Shown piece by piece: positions 1 to 8,457 of a DNA stretch of 64,000 nt; the stretch's first letter is position 1, and each line of letters opens with the position of its first letter. The stretch covers positions 1 through 64,000 of the forward strand of contig DXHL01000028.1 in the NCBI GenBank assembly GCA_019113395.1, given 5' to 3'. Under the pieces are notes generated by a model that worked only from the letters and a program-made list of their open reading frames with translations, was not told the DNA's origin and made no database searches. The translations under genes were made by a program, and so were the position numbers. The stretch is from Candidatus Rikenella faecigallinarum (GTDB lineage: Bacteria > Bacteroidota > Bacteroidia > Bacteroidales > Rikenellaceae).

Positions 1-769
1 TCAGGTCCGCATCGTAGAGAATGTTCCTCTCTTCCGATGTGAGGTAGAACGGGTCGCCGTAGGTGGGCTCCTTGCAGCCGTAGAGGGCATAGACCCCGTT
101 GTCGGAATACTTCATCTTCTTGCACCAGTGCAGGAAGGTGCAGAACAGGTTCATGATGTTGATGACGGTCGTGCCGGAAAGCGGCCTCGGCCTGTGGTTG
201 ATGAGCATGCGGGGAGCATAGAAGTCGGGGTGTTCCTGCCGCAGCCTGTACTCGTTCACGACATAATCCCTAAAATCGTTCATTTGCTCCAGCGTGACGG
301 TCTCCACGAAGAGGGTGAAGTCCGTCTCGCCCAGTATCTCCCGCCGGTAGTCGTGGTAGCGGGTCATCTTGCGCTCGAAGCGGACGATATGCTCCTTGGT
401 CCTCTCCGCACCGTCAAACTTCTCCAGATACTCATGGACGCGGGCAAGCAGGTTCGGATGGTTGCGCTCGAAGGCGCGGGCAGGGTACAGCACATCCTCG
501 ATGACCTGCTTCATCCACCTGCTGTCCGCCTTGTCCGAAAAGGTCTTCTCCGCCCGCTCAATGATGGAGGCGATCTGTTCCGGCAGTCGTTTCTGCTCTA
601 CGGCAGGGACAGCCGTTGTGCGCCTGTAGCTAAGGGTATCAGAATCCCAATACCTGTCCTGTACCTCAAGGGGAGAGACCACTTTTATGTCCACACTCTT
701 CTCCCTGACCCGGAAACAGATGTTCGAGGTCTCTGGAGAGCATTTCTTCAGATAGACGGAAACTTTCAT
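1..769 (-). CDS. Tyrosine recombinase/integrase, N-terminal part (runs off left edge)
   Basis: The minus strand is open from an ATG at 769 to the window edge, giving 256 residues and no stop. The protein begins MKVSVYLKKCSPE and continues with the short beta-rich arm-binding region usual at the N-terminus of Bacteroidetes integrases. A helical SAM-like core-binding domain follows (roughly residues 105-230, around KFDGAERTKEHIVRFERKM and NIMNLFCTFLHWCKKM). The last visible stretch, YGDPFYLTSEERNILYDADL, is the usual lead-in to the catalytic domain, so the catalytic R-H-R-Y residues lie outside the window. Relatives are about 400 residues long. A -7 box at 796-803 fits this start. Such enzymes integrate and excise transposons or genomic islands. 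The element itself must lie to the left, because the genes to the right look chromosomal. Confidence 0.82.
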   Translation of the reverse strand, partial: MKVSVYLKKCSPETSNICFRVREKSVDIKVVSPLEVQDRYWDSDTLSYRRTTAVPAVEQKRLPEQIASIIERAEKTFSDKADSRWMKQVIEDVLYPARAFERNHPNLLARVHEYLEKFDGAERTKEHIVRFERKMTRYHDYRREILGETDFTLFVETVTLEQMNDFRDYVVNEYRLRQEHPDFYAPRMLINHRPRPLSGTTVINIMNLFCTFLHWCKKMKYSDNGVYALYGCKEPTYGDPFYLTSEERNILYDADL

Positions 770-795
770 CTGCGTTGCTTTTTTCGGTTATGCGG

Positions 796-803
796 CAAAG
801 GTA
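796..803 (-). promoter_or_regulatory. Promoter -7 box for the integrase gene
   Basis: TACCTTTG on the minus strand matches the Bacteroidetes -7 consensus TAnnTTTG and lies 26 bases upstream of the ATG at 769. No clear -33 TTTG was found. Confidence 0.55.
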
Positions 804-916
804 AATAAATTCCCGTATATGTTCCCATATATCCCGAAGAAACCTGCAACGGATTAAGACAAATTAAAAAGTCTTTCCCGAATCTGATACCACATAAAAT
901 ACAGTATATCAATGAT

Positions 917-924
917 TATATTTG
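917..924 (+). promoter_or_regulatory. Promoter -7 box for the gene at 1058
   Basis: TATATTTG on the plus strand matches TAnnTTTG inside an AT-rich stretch (about 820-1000). It would give a leader of about 125 bases for the gene starting at 1058. Confidence 0.5.
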
Positions 925-1057
925 CACTTGTTTAGCTCTTTTTTTCATTTTGGCCTTTATTCGACTTACCTGATATCAGATATTGCAGTTCCACTCTTTC
1001 TTTTTTTACGTACCCGGTCTTTTGCGGAGTCGAAGAGACATTCAATCTTTTTCTCGT

Positions 1058-1834
1058 ATGTTCAGAAAAATTTTACTCGTCGGCCTGTTCTCGCTACTGT
1101 CGGGTGTTGCACTGGCTCAAACCGCCCCGATGCAGGATGTGGTCTATTTGAAGAATGGTTCAGTGATTCGAGGGGTTATTATCGAACAGGTCCCCAATGA
1201 ATCGTTGAAGATTGAGACCCGCGACGGCAATGTCTTTGTGTACCGGATGGAGGAAATCACCAAGATGACGAAGGAGCAGGCGCCTAATTATTATGGCGTT
1301 AGGCCTCGTTACGAGGCGAAGGCGCGGGGTTACATGGGTATCGTCGAAGCCGGCTATGGAATCGGTGTCGGGGGTGGCTCTACTATTGGGATGCGGTATA
1401 CGGACCGTTTTGAGCTGGATGTTATCAACGGTTACCAATTCAGTCCCTATGGCTTTATTGGGATTGGTGTCGGGTTTAACATATCCACTAACGGAGAAAA
1501 CGTGACGAGTATTCCGCTGTTTCTACATGGTCGGGTGAACTGGATAGACAGGAACTTCTCTCCGTTTATTGCGTTGAGCCTCGGGTATAACATCTCAACT
1601 TCTCCCAAAGACCAAATCGATTACAAAACATATGCGAAATGGTCTGGGGGGTTAATGGTTGAGCCGACGCTCGGGATGACGATTCGTGTTTCCAATAAAG
1701 CAGCCGTTACGTTTGGTATTGGGTTTTCTGTATTGCAATTCAAAGGGACTCCAGAAGGGTATTATGCCCATGATTATAGCAGTGCAAGTATAATGACGAA
1801 AGCAATCCGGTTGAAAGTCGGTGCGACCTTCTAA
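1058..1834 (+). CDS. Secreted outer-membrane-type protein of unknown function
   Basis: A protein of 258 residues. I start it at 1058 because MFRKILLVGLFSLLSGVALA is a clean signal peptide, while an in-frame ATG at 983 would add 25 uncharacteristic residues. The mature N-terminus has a motif common in small Bacteroidetes envelope proteins (DVVYLKNGSVIRGVI, then a DGNVFVY segment and EITKMTKE). The rest alternates glycine and aromatic residues (GYGIGVGGGS, GFIGIGVGFN, FIALSLGYN, VTFGIGFSVL) and ends in an aromatic/hydrophobic strand (RLKVGATF), as expected for a small outer-membrane beta-barrel. No catalytic motif is visible. It is a single-gene unit that ends against two strong hairpins. Confidence 0.75.
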   Translation: MFRKILLVGLFSLLSGVALAQTAPMQDVVYLKNGSVIRGVIIEQVPNESLKIETRDGNVFVYRMEEITKMTKEQAPNYYGVRPRYEAKARGYMGIVEAGYGIGVGGGSTIGMRYTDRFELDVINGYQFSPYGFIGIGVGFNISTNGENVTSIPLFLHGRVNWIDRNFSPFIALSLGYNISTSPKDQIDYKTYAKWSGGLMVEPTLGMTIRVSNKAAVTFGIGFSVLQFKGTPEGYYAHDYSSASIMTKAIRLKVGATF

Positions 1835-1840
1835 ACCGGT

Positions 1841-1923
1841 AGAGAGACATGGATATATCCATGTCTCTCTGCCTAAAGCGCGCGCAGCGCAAGGGACTGA
1901 GGTCCCTTGCGCTGCGCGCGCTT
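1841..1923. terminator. Two adjacent strong hairpins between convergent genes
   Basis: 1841-1870 is a perfect 30-base palindrome (15-base arms). It is followed by a perfect 22-base-pair stem, 1876-1897 with 1902-1923, closed by the loop TGAG. They lie between the ends of the genes at 1834 (plus) and 1940 (minus) and can act as a terminator in both directions. No long T run follows. Confidence 0.75.
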
Positions 1924-1939
1924 CATCGACAGCGTATCG

Positions 1940-2866
1940 TCAAGCCTCGGGCGACTGATGCACGTGTACGTCCATCTGCGGGAAAGGGATGTTCAGCCCC
2001 CGACGCGGAAACTCCTTGTAGACCCGTTCGTTCATGTCGTAATAGACGTTCCAGTACTCCGGTGAATCGACCCAGGCCCGTACCACGATATTCACCGAGC
2101 TGTCGGCCAGCTCTTTCAGGGCAATGAACGGTTCCGGCTCTTTCTTGACCCGTTCGTCCGCCGCCAGCAACTCCAGAATGGTGGCTTTCGCCACATCATA
2201 ATCATCCCCGTAGGCAATTCCGAAAATCCAGTCCACACGGCGCAACGGTTCGTGGGAGTAGTTGTTGATAATGCCGGTCGAAACGGGGCCGTTGGGCAGC
2301 AGGATGGTTTTGTTGTCCACCGTGTTGAGGACGGTGTATATAAGGCGAATCTCCTTGACGGTACCGGTTTCGTTTTGGGCTTCGATGTAGTCGCCCACCC
2401 GGAAGGGACGGAACAGCAGTATCATCACCCCTCCGGCAAAGTTTTGCAGCGTGCCGCTCAGAGCCATACCGATGGCCAGACCGGCCGAAGCGAAGAGGGC
2501 GATGAACGAGGTGGTGTCGATGCCCAGAATGCCGATAATGATGATGATAAGGAAGAGGGTGAGGGTAATGGTGACGAGGCTGCGCAGGAAGGCTCGCAGC
2601 GAGACGTCCACTTTACGGCGTTCCATGATGCGGTCCAGCATCTTGCGCACGCGGCGGATAAGCCACCGTCCCACCCAAAAGATAAGCAGCGCGATGACAA
2701 TCTTGATAACGATATTGACCAGTCCGCTGGCAACCGTTTTGAGCAGGTCCTGGCCCGACATTTCCGAGAGTTGGGCCAGTTTTTGTGTGAAGGTGGTTTT
2801 GACACTGTCGGCCTTTTCGATGACCTCGGTCGAGGGAATCAGTTGGGCAAAGAATGTGGCGAGCAT
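1940..2866 (-). CDS. Small-conductance mechanosensitive channel (MscS family)
   Basis: A protein of 308 residues, close to E. coli MscS in size. The family opens under membrane tension and releases solutes on osmotic downshock. It has an N-terminal amphipathic segment (1-45) and three membrane helices at about 47-70, 90-115 and 119-145. The third is the pore helix with the typical small-residue pattern (FASAGLAIGMALSGTLQNFAGG). The conserved beta-domain follows (RPFRVGDYIEA, GTVKEIRLIYT, ILLPNGPVSTGIINNYS), then the alpha/beta C-terminal domain (VDWIFGIAYGDDYD to the end). The residues expected for the pore and vestibule are present. It is transcribed alone, and its 3' end meets the paired hairpins at 1841-1923. 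Confidence 0.93.
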   Translation of the reverse strand: MLATFFAQLIPSTEVIEKADSVKTTFTQKLAQLSEMSGQDLLKTVASGLVNIVIKIVIALLIFWVGRWLIRRVRKMLDRIMERRKVDVSLRAFLRSLVTITLTLFLIIIIIGILGIDTTSFIALFASAGLAIGMALSGTLQNFAGGVMILLFRPFRVGDYIEAQNETGTVKEIRLIYTVLNTVDNKTILLPNGPVSTGIINNYSHEPLRRVDWIFGIAYGDDYDVAKATILELLAADERVKKEPEPFIALKELADSSVNIVVRAWVDSPEYWNVYYDMNERVYKEFPRRGLNIPFPQMDVHVHQSPEA

Positions 2867-3021
2867 GGTGGTGTGAAAAATGAGTTTATTCGATGGGTAA
2901 TAAAAAATAGGGTCTGTTCGGCGGGAAAAGGTTGAAGGTACGGCAGGAGGAGGTCGGGTTACCTGTCTCTGCCGTCAGAGACCCGTTTCAGACAAAGTTA
3001 GGGATAACATTCGGTTTTCCG

Positions 3022-3029
3022 TATTTTTG
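3022..3029 (+). promoter_or_regulatory. Promoter -7 box for the ModF-like gene
   Basis: TATTTTTG matches TAnnTTTG. It overlaps a possible upstream start at 3027, which makes that start unlikely and supports the ATG at 3072. Confidence 0.6.
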
Positions 3030-3071
3030 CGTTCGTTTTTCCGTTTTGTTCCACCAATCCGTTCAAAAGTC

Positions 3072-4487
3072 ATGCCGAAAACCATTATTTCGCTTACCGA
3101 GGGTCGTTTGAGTGAGGGGCGTTCGTGTTTTGCCGCTCCGTTGAATTTCCGGTTGGAGGAGGGGGAGCATCTGGTGCTCACGGGGCCAAACGGCAGCGGC
3201 AAAACGACGCTGGTGGAGACGCTCATGGGGCGGTATGCATTGTGTGGCGGGCGGTTGGAGTATGGTTGTCCGATGGGCGAGGTTCGTTATATCGCTTTTC
3301 AGGAGACTTACAACCGGGCTGAGGACGGAGAGTACTATTACCAGCAGCGGTGGAACTCCTGCGACAGTGAGCAGGCGCCTCGGGTCGAGGAGTTGTTGGG
3401 ACGTATGGAGGGAGACGAAACGCTGCGAGCGGAGTTGTACGACCTGTTTGCCATCGGTCCGATGCTCGACAAACGGGTCATTATGCTCTCGAGCGGCGAG
3501 CTGCGGAAGTTCCAGATAGTAAGGATGCTCCTGACTCGGGCACGGGTGCTGGTGGTCGATAACCCCTTTATCGGGTTGGATACGGCGGCTCGGGCACTGT
3601 TGGAGGAGGTGTTTGAACGGCTGACGCGTTGGGGCGGGCTGCAGCTGGTCGTGGTGCAGCCCGACGGCGAGGCCGTACCGTCGTTTGTCACGCATGTCTA
3701 TCGCTTGGCCGGGGGGCAGTTGGGTGAAAAGGTGCCTGCAGCACGGTTTCAGCCGGTGGTGCCTGCGGCGGTTTCGGCCGTTCGGCCGCTGCCAACGGCC
3801 GAAACCGAACCCTTGGCCTGCGACGAGGCGGTTACCCTGCGCAATGTGACAATACGGTATGGAGAACGGACGATTTTACGGTCGTTGGACTGGACGGTGC
3901 GGCCCGGTGAGCAGCCATTGCTCACCGGGCCCAACGGGGCCGGAAAATCGACACTCCTGAGCCTTATCAGCGCCGACAACCCCCAGGCCTATGCGCAGGA
4001 TATTACCCTCTTCGGCCGTCGGCGCGGTACGGGCGAGAGTATCTGGGAGATTAAACGACACATTGGGTATGTCAGCTCCGAGTTGCAGAGTTCGTTTCGT
4101 CGGGATATTCCCGTGGAGCGGCTGGTGGCTTCGGGCTATTACGATACGCTGGGGTTGTACGAGACGCCGACGCCCGAACAACTGGCTGCGGCAGTGGCCT
4201 GGATGGATGTTTTCGGCTTGGAGAAGCTGTGCGGGCGCTCTTTCCTGCAGCTCTCGAGCGGTGAGCAGCGGTTGGCGCTGCTCGCGCGCGCCTTGGTCAA
4301 GGACCCCGACCTGCTGATACTCGACGAGCCGCTTAACGGGTTGGACGGAGAGAACAAGGGGCGTGTAAAGGGGATAATTGAGGCTTTTTGTCGTCGGACG
4401 GGGAAAGTGTTGATATATGTTTCGCACCGTTCGGAAGACTATCCGTCGAGCCTGACGCATCGGTTGGATTTGGGGTCTCGGCTGTGA
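3072..4487 (+). CDS. Tandem ABC ATPase, ModF/PhrA-like
   Basis: A protein of 471 residues with two ABC ATPase domains and no membrane segment. The first Walker A is GPNGSGKTT with signature LSSGELRK, and its Walker B is VLVVDNPFIGLD. The second has GPNGAGKST, LSSGEQR and LLILDEPLNGLD. This double-domain soluble layout is that of E. coli ModF (about 490 residues), often named photorepair protein PhrA. In the first domain the residue after the Walker B aspartate is Asn rather than the catalytic Glu, so only the second site may hydrolyse ATP efficiently. No molybdate uptake genes are nearby, so a role in molybdenum handling is not supported by context. The start at 3072 follows the -7 box at 3022-3029. 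Confidence 0.85.
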   Translation: MPKTIISLTEGRLSEGRSCFAAPLNFRLEEGEHLVLTGPNGSGKTTLVETLMGRYALCGGRLEYGCPMGEVRYIAFQETYNRAEDGEYYYQQRWNSCDSEQAPRVEELLGRMEGDETLRAELYDLFAIGPMLDKRVIMLSSGELRKFQIVRMLLTRARVLVVDNPFIGLDTAARALLEEVFERLTRWGGLQLVVVQPDGEAVPSFVTHVYRLAGGQLGEKVPAARFQPVVPAAVSAVRPLPTAETEPLACDEAVTLRNVTIRYGERTILRSLDWTVRPGEQPLLTGPNGAGKSTLLSLISADNPQAYAQDITLFGRRRGTGESIWEIKRHIGYVSSELQSSFRRDIPVERLVASGYYDTLGLYETPTPEQLAAAVAWMDVFGLEKLCGRSFLQLSSGEQRLALLARALVKDPDLLILDEPLNGLDGENKGRVKGIIEAFCRRTGKVLIYVSHRSEDYPSSLTHRLDLGSRL

Positions 4488-4511
4488 GGGGGGGTGTGCA
4501 TTGATAAAAAG

Positions 4512-4548
4512 AAATCAGGGTTACGAGAGAATCTCGTAACCCTGATTT
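4512..4548. terminator. Bidirectional hairpin terminator
   Basis: A perfect 17-base-pair stem, 4512-4528 with 4532-4548, has loop GAA and is flanked by A and T runs. It lies between the end of the ModF-like gene and the 3' end of tRNA-Val on the other strand. Confidence 0.8.
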
Positions 4549-4554
4549 GTGGAG

Positions 4555-4629
4555 TGGGAGCTGAGGGATTCGAACCCCCGACCCTCTGCTTGTAAGGCAG
4601 ACGCTCTGAACCAACTGAGCTAAGCTCCC
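4555..4629 (-). tRNA. tRNA-Val (anticodon UAC)
   Basis: A 75-base cloverleaf read on the minus strand. The acceptor GGGAGCT pairs with AGCTCCC, the D arm is GCTC/GAGC, the anticodon loop is CTTACAA (anticodon UAC), and the T arm is GGGGGTTCGAATCCCTC. CCA is not encoded. Confidence 0.95.
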
Positions 4630-4646
4630 TTGCGTTGATTGCGATA

Positions 4647-4677
4647 CAAAAGTACGGCTTTTCCGCAATTCTCCAAA
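4647..4677 (-). promoter_or_regulatory. Promoter for tRNA-Val
   Basis: On the minus strand, TTTG (4674-4677) and TACTTTTG (4647-4654) are 19 bases apart, the classical Bacteroidetes spacing, directly upstream of the tRNA. Confidence 0.65.
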
Positions 4678-4760
4678 AAAAATCACACTTTTTTCGATGC
4701 TTTTTTCGGCGCGATAGTTGCAAGAGGCTAAAAATCAGCAGGTAACAATCTGGAAAAATA

Positions 4761-7700
4761 TTACAATGCTTCGGTTTCCACTGCCGATTCAATAAGGCTC
4801 AGCCCCACGCTCTCTTCCGTGCTCAGCGAGTCGGCAGCGGGCAGCAGCTCCAACGGCGACTCGGTGTCGGGTGTGATGTGCAGCTTCAGCGAGTCTTCTG
4901 CCCGAGGACCCCGCAGGAAGACCTCACGAATGTAGTTCCGCAGGTTGAGCCGTGTATCTTCAATCAACTCCACCCGCGTGGGCAGGTTGGCGTCCTTGTA
5001 TCGGGCTTTGGTAATCTTGAAGTCGAAGTCGTCGAGGTTGCCGAAAATGTCAATCCCCAGGCGGAACGGTATCGGAGACTTCAGCACCGAGATGTGGTAG
5101 TTGAAGTTCATGTCCATCTTGTGGACTCCGCTCACGGCAGCCCGATAACGGTCAATCTCGACCACAAACGGGAATATCTCGATTTGCGAGTCGCGTACCA
5201 GTACCTCGGCTGAAATATGGTCAATCAGATTTCGTTTCTTGTTCTTGAACATCAGTTTTTTGGAGATTTCGGCAAAGGTCTCCCCGTCGAGCAGCACCAG
5301 GCTGTCGCCGTCGAGGTGGCAGGCGGCGTTGAGGCTCGGCAGCAGAATGTTCATGGCGCTGTCCAGGCGTGCCGTGAGGGCTATCTGGCAGTCTACCACC
5401 CCCTCGAACGACCGCAGCATCGGCATCAGCGTGTCAATCGAAGGAATCAGTTCAATGAGGCGTGCCACCTGGATTTTGTCCATCTCCAGGTCAAAGCCGG
5501 TCTGAATATCCTGAGGCGTGCGGGTGGCGTAGAGGCCGGTCATTTTCAGGTTTCCGGCGTTGCTGCGCATGGTGAGGTCCGAGAGCTGGATGGCGCGGTT
5601 GCGTACCTGCACCTCGCCGAAGAGGCTGTCCAGCGCCAGATTGGCGTACAGACCCCGATGGACGGTCATGTCGAAGGTCATGTCGATATTGCCCGGAACC
5701 ACCAGCAGGGTGCTGGCCGAGGCGGTGTCTATCGACTGGGTGAGGCGTTGTTCGAGTTGGTCGTCGCTTTCGGTCTCGCCGATGCCGCCCTGTGCCACCA
5801 ACGTCGAACCGGCATTGGCCACACGGATGATTTCATTCAGGTTGAGGGTGTCGGCTTCGACCGTCAGGTTCCCTTTGAGTGTCCCCCGTCCCATCATGGC
5901 GCGGCGGAAACCCGACACTTCGCCCGTCAGCCGCATCTGGGAGTGTCCTGCCTTGACAAACGTTCGGTTGAGGCTGATTTGGTTGGTGTTGAAGGTGATG
6001 TCCACGTTGCGCAGCACAGTCTTCAGCGGGAAGTAGGGGGTCATGATACGCCCCGTGTTGGCCTGAATGCGTCCGTAGAGCTGCCAGCGGCGCAGCAGTG
6101 CTCCCAAATCGGACGATACCTGCATGTCGATGTCACCGGACGAAAATTCATCCGTCACGGGTTGTTGCGGGCCGCGCAGCGACCGCACGTGGGCGAACAG
6201 CGAATCGCGTGCCACGTTGGGATAGAGGCGTTGGAGCGAATCGAGGCGTTGTTCGCGGCGGGCTCGTTGTGCGCTGTCGGGACGGTTGAGGGTAGCAAAG
6301 AGTCCGATGTTTCCGCGGCGGATGACGAATCGGCTGTCGGCATCGCGCAGCGTCAGCCGACGAGCCTCCATCTGGAGTCCGATGCGCGGGACTCGCGGTG
6401 CACCCGGCGCAGGACGCACCGTCCAGTCGGCTTCGAGACCGCGGCCGATAAGCACCAGCGAGTCGCCCGATTCGATACGCAGACCCTCGGCCGAGAGTTT
6501 CCCCTGCGAGGGTTGTACGGCGGTGGTGTCGAGTACCAGGGTGCGTGCCGAGGTGGCGGCCTGCATGGCGAGTTGTCGCCCGCGCAGGCGAAGCAGTTCG
6601 CCCATCTGCAAATCCACCGTGTCGAGTTTAATCATCGCTCCGACGGCCTGCGAGCCTTTGGCCACGAGCGAATCGTTGCGTGCGGTGCCGGTTCCCAGCC
6701 CCAGTCGGCCGTGGCCGACCATCAGGCTGAACTCCTGCTGCGGGATGCGCAGGCGCAGGGTGTCGACCTGCACGAAACCGCCGAGCAGCGCACCGCCCGC
6801 CTGCGCCACATTGAGTTGGCTCAGCCGGGCCCGTCCACGGACATCCATCGATACGCGGCCGTGCAGAGTGGTTCCGTTTTTGGAGGGGAAGTGTTGGGTA
6901 AGGTAATCCAGCGAGAGGTTACCCTGTACCTTGCCGTTGAAGGCGGCATCGCGCAGCAGGTCGTTCACCTGCGCTTCGGCGTAGAGGTGGATGGCGCCGC
7001 CCGACACCTGCAGCCGTCGCAGGTCGAGACCCGTGGAGTCGGGTGCTTGAGGACGGTAGCGCAGCGTCATATCCAGCGCCAGGGTATCGATGCGGTTGGG
7101 GCGTTTCCCCTGAGTATAGGCGAGGTAGCCGTTGGGCATGCGCCAGTCCAGGGTAATGTTGGGCCATGTGCGGGTCGAGGGACGTATCGTCCCCTCGACC
7201 CGCAGGTCGATGTCGGCCATGAGGTTGGTCTCGTAGGCTCGAGCCAGAGGCAATACCTCGGTCGGTATGACGGCCAGCAGCTCCGCAAAGCGCAGCGAGT
7301 GGGTCTGTACGGCTAAATCGGTGGTTACGCTGTCCCCTCGCAGGGCAGCCGTGCCGCCAGCCGTTATCTGCATGTCGTTCAGTTTGAGGGCAAACGCCCG
7401 CAGGTCCACTTTGCGGTGGTCGGCCCCCGTAAATTCCATTTCGGTGTGCAGTCTGAGGGAGTCGAGCCAGTGCAGCCCCTCCCATTCGACCTGTCGCAGG
7501 GCTGCATCGACCGTGTAATCGACCCGTCGGCGTCCCGTGACGGTCAGGCTGTCGAGCACCAGACCGCTGCGTTTGCCGCCGATTTCCATGGCCACACGGC
7601 AGTCGCGCAGCCGCAGCCGACGGATATCGGTCTGCAGCAGGTCGGTGGACATCTTCCCTCGCACGGTAAAACCCTTCAGTGCGATGGAACCGCTCAGGGT

Positions 7701-8255
7701 GTCGGGCTGGCTCACGTAGTGCACCTGCAATCCGTCCCGTATGGTGAGGCGGTTGATATTGACCACGAAGGCCGTGGAGGTATCTGTGGTTGCGGTTGTG
7801 TCGGGTAGATAAATGTCCCAGTTGGCGGTTCCGTCCGTCGCCACCACGGCGTTCAGGTAGGTGTCGGCGAGGCTGACCCGTCGCACGTCGGCCCTGCCCG
7901 AGAGCAGCCCCAGGGCATTAAGCGACACATCCAACCGCCCGATACGCGCCAGCGTGTCAGCCCCTGCGGGCAGTTCCGCCCGAACGGAGTCAGGCAGTGA
8001 AGCGAAGGCTTCGGAAACGACTTGTGCGCCCCGCAGCCGTACCGTTACGTGCGGGAAATTGCTGAACAGTGCCACATCCACTGTGTCGAAGCGCACCTGC
8101 GCCTCGAGGTACTGGTCGCACAGCCCGGAGACCAGGGGTGTCAGCCGCTTCGGGGTGAGCAGCAGCGCTGCCAAACCCACCGCCAGGCCGAACAACACGA
8201 CCAGGCTGCCCAGGGGTATGAAAATCAGTTTTTTGACCGTCTTGCGTTTCATCAT
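4761..8255 (-). CDS. Large AsmA-like protein (AsmA/TamB/YhdP superfamily)
   Basis: A protein of 1164 residues with one N-terminal membrane helix (LIFIPLGSLVVLFGLAVGLAA) and a very long beta-rich periplasmic part. AsmA-like features are the N-terminal segment VDVALFSNFPHVTVRLRGAQ, repeated strands of the type LRLRDCRVAMEIGG and FTVRGKMSTD, and a C-terminal AsmA_2-like region (NAGNLKMTGLYATRT, FEGVVDCQIALTARLD). Family members are thought to bridge inner and outer membrane and help move phospholipid or assemble the outer membrane; that role is inferred. An in-frame TTG at 8261 lies inside the -7 box (8259-8266), so translation should begin at the ATG at 8255 or 8252. The gene is transcribed alone, divergent from the sensor kinase. 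Confidence 0.85.
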   Translation of the reverse strand: MMKRKTVKKLIFIPLGSLVVLFGLAVGLAALLLTPKRLTPLVSGLCDQYLEAQVRFDTVDVALFSNFPHVTVRLRGAQVVSEAFASLPDSVRAELPAGADTLARIGRLDVSLNALGLLSGRADVRRVSLADTYLNAVVATDGTANWDIYLPDTTATTDTSTAFVVNINRLTIRDGLQVHYVSQPDTLSGSIALKGFTVRGKMSTDLLQTDIRRLRLRDCRVAMEIGGKRSGLVLDSLTVTGRRRVDYTVDAALRQVEWEGLHWLDSLRLHTEMEFTGADHRKVDLRAFALKLNDMQITAGGTAALRGDSVTTDLAVQTHSLRFAELLAVIPTEVLPLARAYETNLMADIDLRVEGTIRPSTRTWPNITLDWRMPNGYLAYTQGKRPNRIDTLALDMTLRYRPQAPDSTGLDLRRLQVSGGAIHLYAEAQVNDLLRDAAFNGKVQGNLSLDYLTQHFPSKNGTTLHGRVSMDVRGRARLSQLNVAQAGGALLGGFVQVDTLRLRIPQQEFSLMVGHGRLGLGTGTARNDSLVAKGSQAVGAMIKLDTVDLQMGELLRLRGRQLAMQAATSARTLVLDTTAVQPSQGKLSAEGLRIESGDSLVLIGRGLEADWTVRPAPGAPRVPRIGLQMEARRLTLRDADSRFVIRRGNIGLFATLNRPDSAQRARREQRLDSLQRLYPNVARDSLFAHVRSLRGPQQPVTDEFSSGDIDMQVSSDLGALLRRWQLYGRIQANTGRIMTPYFPLKTVLRNVDITFNTNQISLNRTFVKAGHSQMRLTGEVSGFRRAMMGRGTLKGNLTVEADTLNLNEIIRVANAGSTLVAQGGIGETESDDQLEQRLTQSIDTASASTLLVVPGNIDMTFDMTVHRGLYANLALDSLFGEVQVRNRAIQLSDLTMRSNAGNLKMTGLYATRTPQDIQTGFDLEMDKIQVARLIELIPSIDTLMPMLRSFEGVVDCQIALTARLDSAMNILLPSLNAACHLDGDSLVLLDGETFAEISKKLMFKNKKRNLIDHISAEVLVRDSQIEIFPFVVEIDRYRAAVSGVHKMDMNFNYHISVLKSPIPFRLGIDIFGNLDDFDFKITKARYKDANLPTRVELIEDTRLNLRNYIREVFLRGPRAEDSLKLHITPDTESPLELLPAADSLSTEESVGLSLIESAVETEAL

Positions 8256-8258
8256 TCT

Positions 8259-8266
8259 CAAAGGTA
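8259..8266 (-). promoter_or_regulatory. Promoter -7 box abutting the AsmA-like start
   Basis: TACCTTTG on the minus strand ends only 3-6 bases before the two candidate ATGs (8255 and 8252). The transcript would have almost no leader. Confidence 0.55.
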
Positions 8267-8441
8267 CGATAATTTTCGGGAGTTCGCTCCGCTGTTGGCC
8301 GTTTTGAGTAACGGGATGACACTGAGCAGTCGCAGAAACAGCGTGTTTCCCGTGCAGCCCGCTGACTGCGAGTGCTCCCGTATGCCCCTTTTTGCCAAGG
8401 GGTATCCTCTACCCGGTAAACGTCGCATCGTGCTTTTTTCG

Positions 8442-8449
8442 TATCTTTA
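8442..8449 (+). promoter_or_regulatory. Probable -7 box abutting the sensor kinase start
   Basis: TATCTTTA departs from TAnnTTTG at the last base only. It lies 8 bases before the ATG at 8458, again implying a very short leader. Confidence 0.4.
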
Positions 8450-8457
8450 ACCACTGT

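Noticed and set aside
128..808. 226-residue plus-strand open frame at the left end
   Set aside because: It is antisense to the integrase, whose minus-strand translation has clear family features; the plus frame is low in complexity.
5217..7316. 699-residue plus-strand open frame
   Set aside because: It is the complement of the AsmA-like gene; long antisense frames are a by-product of the GC-rich codon pattern.
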